Source of the DNA: Homarus americanus
Lineage: Eukaryota > Arthropoda > Malacostraca > Decapoda > Nephropidae
Direction of reading: 5' to 3'
DNA length: 64,000 bases
Assembly: GCF_018991925.1 (NCBI RefSeq)
Contig: NW_024735317.1
Coordinates: 167,501 to 231,500, forward strand
A program made the position numbers and the translations under genes. Positions 58,705-64,000 of the stretch are shown here, in pieces. Under the pieces are notes generated by a model that ran no database searches, was not told the DNA's origin, and saw nothing but the letters and a program-made list of their open reading frames with translations. Positions within the stretch are counted from its first letter, which is position 1. Each line of letters opens with the position of its first letter.

Positions 58705-58905
58705 TAACTCGAGTATAGTCAAATCTGCGAATAACAAATCAGAATCAAGCCTAGATGTTACTTGTGTACGAGTATAGTCAAACCCGCGAATAACAAGACA
58801 AACCCAAGCTAGATGTTACTGTTGTAGACTCAAACCCGCGAATAACAAGACAAACCCAGGCTAGATATTATTCGTGTATATTTCAACCCGCGAATAACGT
58901 GAGAT
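58705..58905. repeat. ~58-bp tandem repeat
   Basis: Four diverged copies containing CAAACCCGCGAATAACAAGA and GCTAGATGTTACT. Confidence 0.88.
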
Positions 58906-59104
58906 AAGTGTCATATCCACAACTGAGGGAGCCAGACTAGACAAGTACATCACCACAACTTGACAGGTGGTCTCAGCCAACGTGTGAAGGTCGACACTGC
59001 CACTAAGGAGATGACTTACTCTCCAGAGAACGATTCATCCTCATCTTGTCTTGGGAACTGTGGGGGGCTGAGTGTGTCCTATCATTTATAACGAGTGTGT
59101 GGCT

Positions 59105-59345
59105 CGATGGGTGTGTTAGGGGTGAGGGTGTGTTAGGGTGGAGGTGTGTTGTGGGGTAAGGGTGTATGAGGGGTGGGGGTCGGTTGTAGGGGTGAGAGGT
59201 GGATGTAAGGGGTGAGAGGATGTAGGGGGTGAGTGGTCAGTGTGTAGGGATGAGGGGATGGGTGGGTTTGGGTAGGTGGGTGTAATATGTGGGAAAGGAT
59301 AGGTGTGGGGAGTGTAGGATAGAGAGAGAGAGAGAGAGAGAGAGT
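59105..59345. repeat. GGGGTGAGGGTGTG-type repeat and (GA)n
   Basis: G-rich short-unit repeat followed by GA repeats at 59320-59344. Confidence 0.85.
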
Positions 59346-59456
59346 AAAAGGAGAGGGTGGTAAGGGAAGGTATATGAGAAAGGGTGAATATTTGTATGAA
59401 ATGTATGTACTATTCATGTATAAACTGTATGTATGAATATAACTATTTCTGTATAA

Positions 59457-59458
<2 letters not shown>

Positions 59459-59510
<52 letters not shown>

Positions 59511-59527
59511 ACACACACACACACACA
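59459..59527. repeat. (CA)n microsatellite
   Basis: About 34 units with one GA interruption. Confidence 0.95.
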
Positions 59528-59719
59528 AAGATATTACCAGTGTACATAATTTTCTTAACACAAGACAGAGGGAGATTTATAGCCTTAAAGAACTCCTTCC
59601 CTTTATTTACTGTGTCCGAGATTTATGAACAGTTTAAAGTGATGTCAATATTTTTAGAGGAACGATATATTAAGGAGAAAAGGTGAAGAAATTGTTTATT
59701 TATTGAGAGAGAAAGTGAG

Positions 59720-59968
59720 AGTGTGTGTGTGTGTGTGTGTGTGCGTGTGCGTGTGCGTGTGTGTGTGTGTGTGCGTGTGTGTGTGTGTGATGGAGTATGG
59801 GTGCGTGTGAGGAGGGAGTGTGGGTATGTGCGTGTAAATGATATTAACAACAACAACAATAACAACAATAATAATAATAACAATAATAGCCAACAACAAC
59901 ACTAACATCACAAATAAAACAACAACAACATAAACTAAAACAAAAACAACAACAACAACAACAAACAA
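59720..59968. repeat. (GT)n with GC interruptions and AAC repeats
   Basis: GTGTGCGTGTG at 59720-59790, then AACAACAAT-type at 59845-59968. Confidence 0.9.
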
Positions 59969-60299
59969 ACCTCATTAAACCAAAACTTTTCCAGCAATTA
60001 TTTTTTTTTCCTTCTCATCCTCGAGGTTAACTTAGTGTAATACCTAGACAACCATCACTAAAACTCGAGTCACGAACACACAGACACAAGAGCTTCAACT
60101 TCTGTCCTCCCTCCAAAAAAAAAAAAAATCACCCAAAACTCACAAATCCGGATTGAATGTGACGAACGATGCTCAGGTAAACACCAACTTGCATTTCTCT
60201 CTTGTTTATTTTTGTGTCTTTATTCTGGATTGAGTTGATTGTCTGGTGTTGTTTTTACCTGATGAGTTTTCGCTGGGAAGGATAGTTTAGTTTTTTGGG

Positions 60300-60655
60300 G
60301 GAGAAGTTATAGGTGGATAGGTAATAGGTGGGGAGGTTATAGGTGGGTAGGTTATAGGTGGGTTAGGTTATAGGTGGGTTAGGTTATAGGTGGGTAGGTT
60401 ATAGGTGGGTAGGTTATAGGTGGGTGAGTAATTGTTTTAGGTTATAGGTGGGGGAGGTTATGGGTGGAGTGGGTAATAGGTGGGGAGGTTATAGGTGGGT
60501 AGGTAATAGGTGGGGAGGTTATAGGTGGGTAGGTAATAGGTGGGGAGGTTATAGGTGGGTAGGTAATAGGTGGGTAGGTTATAGGTGGGTAGGTTATAGG
60601 TGGGTAGGTTATAGGTGGGAAGGTTATTAGCTTTTGGTGAGTTATAGGTGGGAAG
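60300..60655. repeat. 18-bp minisatellite GGTTATAGGTGGGTA
   Basis: About 18 copies of GGTTATAGGTGGGTA(GGT) with GGTAATAGGTGGGGA variants. Confidence 0.92.
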
Positions 60656-60719
60656 GTTAGCTGTTGTGAATTATTGCTGACTACTTTAATGGGGATTTTA
60701 GCTGTAAAGGTTAGCTGTG

Positions 60720-60892
60720 GTGGAAAAGGGAAGAGAAGAAAGGGAAAAGGAGGATGAATGAGGAAGAGATTAAGAGAGGAGAAGGGAAGTAAGAAGAATA
60801 GAGAAGAGGAAGAGGAATAAGAGAGGAGGAGGGTGAAAGACGTAGATAGAATATGGTGAGGTAAGGAAGGAGGTGGTACTGAAGGGGTAGTG

Positions 60893-60937
<45 letters not shown>
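60720..60937. repeat. Purine-rich tract and (GA)n
   Basis: AGAGGAAGA-rich sequence then (GA)n 60896-60936. Confidence 0.9.
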
Positions 60938-60939
<2 letters not shown>

Positions 60940-61104
60940 ATAAATATTGACACAGAAACAAAAACAACAAGACCAACATTGGCTGCTGGGAGAGTCAGGT
61001 AATTCAGTAAGTCAGGTCCAGTTAACCGTGTTTGGGTGGACAGGTATTGTGTGTCTCTCTGTCTCTCTGTCTTTTTCTCTCCTTGTCTTGATTTTTATTT
61101 CTTT

Positions 61105-61224
61105 CAAACAGTCTGTCTGTCTGTCTGTTTTTTTTTATCTATCTATCTATATATCCGTCTGTCTATCTGGCTATGTATTTATATATGTGGGTGGATAGGT
61201 AAGATGTATGTGTGCATCTGTGTA

Positions 61225-61259
<35 letters not shown>

Positions 61260-61450
61260 ATGAATGTCTTCCTCTTCTTATTTTTCTCACTCATCCTCCT
61301 CTCTCCTCCCTTTCCCTCCCTCACCCTCCCTTTCCCTCTCTCTCCCTCCCTCACCCTCCCTTTCCTCTCCTCCCTCACCCTCCTTTTCCCTCTCCTCCCT
61401 AACCTACAATCTATTCACATCACCCTTCCAGCTCCCTCCTCCACCTCCCT
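61105..61450. repeat. CTGT, TATC, (GT)n and CCCTCC tract
   Basis: CTGTCTGTCTGT near 61110, ATCTATCTAT near 61137, (GT)n 61229-61257, CCCTCC-rich 61300-61450. Confidence 0.88.
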
Positions 61451-61734
61451 CTCACTCCTCCCCCCGCCCCCCACCAACACTAACGAACCCTAACAACGCA
61501 CTCCAAAAAAACATACCTGAATCAATTTCCTAAGTCTATCAAGGACGACTTTCTCTAGTGAAAGTGTAGAAGAAGGCGATGGAAAAAAGAAAGTCCAGAA
61601 AATGGGTGATGACGTCATTGAACGCTAATAGGCAATTATATCAGTGAAAATAAGCTGATGTAAGTGTGTTTGTGAGGTCCTATTTTTTCCTTGTTTTTTA
61701 TTGTTTTTTTTTTAGGTTTTCTTTTTTATATTTT

Positions 61735-61912
61735 TATAATAACAACAAAAACAACAATAATAATGATAATAACAACAAAAGCAACAATAATAAGAACAAC
61801 AATAACATCAACAACAATAAAAATAATATAAAAAAAAAAACAATAACAACAACAACAACAACAACAACAATAATAACAACAATAATAATAAAAAGAAGAA
61901 GAAGAAGAAGAC
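61735..61912. repeat. AAC/AAT and AAG trinucleotide repeats
   Basis: AACAACAATAATAA-type sequence ending in AAGAAGAAG. Confidence 0.92.
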
Positions 61913-62099
61913 CCCACACCATAAACATGTAAATAATCACTAAATTATCCAACACAATCTCCACAAATTCACAACAAAAACAAGAAAATTAAGTAATAGT
62001 AAAATTATCAGATACATTAATCAGGAATTATTATCGCCAGGTAAAATTTATAAAAAAATCAGAGGTGTAACTTTTATATATATTTACTTGCAAGATTAT

Positions 62100-62101
<2 letters not shown>

Positions 62102-62156
<55 letters not shown>
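62102..62156. repeat. (GT)n microsatellite
   Basis: About 27 GT repeats. Confidence 0.97.
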
Positions 62157-62157
<1 letters not shown>

Positions 62158-62640
62158 ATAACCCTGGCCAGACGGACCCCCCGCTGGCTAAGGCGTCACC
62201 TGGGCTGCGACAGAATCAACGGGGGATCAGAAATTAACAAGTCTCCCCTTGCCATTAATATCGTCACGAAAATAATCAGAAAACGAAAGACCTGTCGCCT
62301 TATATAATCCCTACAAGCTATATAAAGGGAGAAAAAATGGGAGATTAAAGGGTGAAAGGGGGGAAAAGCTAAGGGAAAGGGTACGTTCGTAGGTAGGTAG
62401 GTAGATCTCGTTAGTGTAATGTAATCACCTCAATCATGGTTAAAAATTGACTCTCCTATCCAGATTAAATTCGTGTCTTTGAAGTCGTGTTAAGTCGACA
62501 TCCGGGCCCCCTGCCAGGTCGAAATTAGGGGTGAGGGGGATGAGGGGGGTGGGGAGATAGAGGGTTGGGTCAGGTCGGGGGCCGACTAGGTGAGATAAGT
62601 ACTGTGAGGGTGGTAAGGGAGAGTCTTGTGATGGGGTTGA
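62157..62640. other. Complex, unassigned segment
   Basis: Non-repetitive, GC-balanced at 62160-62300 and 62440-62600. TATATAAAGG at about 62320 resembles a TATA box. No exon is recognisable; a 5' non-coding exon or promoter on either strand is possible but unproven. Confidence 0.3.
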
Positions 62641-62940
62641 TTATCTGTCTGTCTGTCTGGTTGTCGGTCTCTGTCAGTCTGTCCGTCTTTCTGTCTATCT
62701 CTTTGTCTCACACACACACGTTTCCTCTTCCACCTCTCAATTTCTCTCCTTCACTTTCCTTTCACTCTCACTTATTCTTTCACACTCTCTTTTTATCTCT
62801 CACTTTCTCTCTTCGTTTCCTCTTTATCATTATATTCTTCCATTGTTTCATGTACTTTCTCTCACCCTCTTTACCACTTTTTCTCTTTCAGACTTTCATT
62901 ATCACTCTTTGTCCTTTGTCTTTCCCCATATACCTTCCAA
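62640..62940. repeat. CTGT and pyrimidine-rich tract
   Basis: CTGTCTGTC followed by C/T-rich TTTCTCTC sequence. Confidence 0.8.
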
Positions 62941-62954
62941 TGTAGTGATATCTC

Positions 62955-63355
62955 GAGATTATTGCCGCTCTAGGTAAGTACTCCTCCAAATTAGTGTCAC
63001 TCCAGGTTAGTGCCCCTCCAAATTAGTGTCACTCCAGGTTAGTGCCCCTCCAAATTAGTGTCACTCCAGGTTAGTGCCCTCCAGCCTGGGGTGGCCTCCA
63101 GGTTAGTGCCCCTCCAAATTAGTGTTCTCCAGGTTAGTGCCCCTCCAAATTAGTCACCCAGGTTGGGGTGCCCCTCCAAATTAGTGCCCCTCCAGGTTAG
63201 TGCCCCTCCAAATTAGTGTCACTCCAGGTTAGTGCCCCTCCAAATTAATGTCTCTCCAGGTTAGTGCCCCTCCAAATTAGTGTCACTCCAGGTTAGTACT
63301 CCTTCAAATTAGTGCCACTCCAGGTTAGTACTCCTTCAAATTTGTGTTACTCGAG
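62955..63355. repeat. 32-bp minisatellite
   Basis: About 12-13 copies of CTCCAAATTAGTGTCACTCC plus AGGTTAGTGCCC. Confidence 0.92.
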
Positions 63356-63439
63356 GATAAGGTTCCATTCCTCCATGCAATATCAACATTCAGCCGGGAT
63401 AATGTTTATCTATGATAGTGTTAATACCAGGTAGTGGCT

Positions 63440-64000
63440 TACAAACTTAACCACAAAAAAGACATTATTATTTCGACATATTTCGACAGTAAACATTATT
63501 ACTTAGACATTACGACACAAAACATTATTATTTAAACATTACGACACAAAACATTATTATTTAAACATTACGACACAAAACATTATTATTTAAACATTAC
63601 GACACAAAACATTATTATTTAAACATTACGACACAAAACATTATTATTTAAACTTTACGACACAAAACATTATTATTTAAACATTACGACACAAAACATT
63701 ATTATTTAAACATTACGACACAAAACATTATTATTTAAACATTACGACACAAAACATTATTATTTAAACATTACGACACAAAACATTATTATTTAAACAT
63801 TACGACACAAAACATTATTATTTAAACATTACGACACAAAACAATATTATTTAAACATTACGACACAAAACATTATTATTTAAACATTACGACACAAAAC
63901 ATTATTATTTAAACATTACGACACAAAACATTATTATTTAAACATTACGACACAAAACATTATTATTTAAACATTACGACACAAAACATTATTTACTTAG
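63440..64000. repeat. 28-bp AT-rich satellite reaching the window edge
   Basis: About 18-19 copies of AAACATTATTATTTAAACAT plus TACGACAC, nearly identical between copies. It is a candidate to continue past 64000. Confidence 0.93.

Overview
This window looks like nuclear DNA of a decapod crustacean. Three observations support that. A three-exon gene at the left end encodes a small secreted protein of the crustacean anti-lipopolysaccharide factor (ALF) type. Many interstitial blocks resemble the arthropod telomere repeat (TTAGG/CCTAA)n. Micro- and minisatellite load is extreme (GA, GT, CAGA, ATT, GGA and others), as in shrimp, crab and crayfish genomes. There is no sign of bacterial operons, CRISPR arrays or prophage, and I found no tRNA or rRNA gene.

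Layout. 1-2000: a complete ALF-like gene on the + strand (exons 225-334, 1342-1472 and 1861-1976). 2000-9160: tandem repeats, AT-rich spacer and a possible shared 3' end region near 3.2-3.7 kb. 9162-44300: a large minus-strand gene for a biogenic amine receptor, most like the arthropod serotonin 5-HT1 receptor. Four exons can be read with matching splice phases: 44168-44300 (TM1-2), 31450-31559 (TM3 to the D-R of the DRY motif), 11724-12078 (TM4-5) and 10557-11111 (third loop, TM6-7, stop). The exon with the N-terminus and the start of TM1 was not found and probably lies beyond 44.3 kb or outside the window.

Its introns hold a miniature LTR retrotransposon (13504-15204), a hAT-type MITE with a perfect 8-bp target duplication (16390-16581), a Penelope-like fragment with a GIY-YIG domain between perfect 102-bp inverted repeats (16682-17883), a DNA transposon fragment inserted in it, and a 5'-truncated, broken CR1/Jockey-like LINE (about 17922-20045). 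44.4-64 kb has no gene I can support. It is a patchwork of satellites and short complex stretches, ending in a 28-bp satellite that runs off the window.

The most unusual pattern is where tandem arrays sit relative to exons. In both genes most exon ends are bordered within 0-30 nt by a minisatellite, and several arrays appear to be made from the exon-intron junction itself. The clearest case is a 30-bp array at the 3' end of the receptor TM4-5 exon. It stays in reading frame for about eight units, repeats a splice-donor-like motif in every unit, and carries about 15 perfect DR1-type nuclear receptor motifs. Degraded copies of two other exon ends lie in the adjacent introns.
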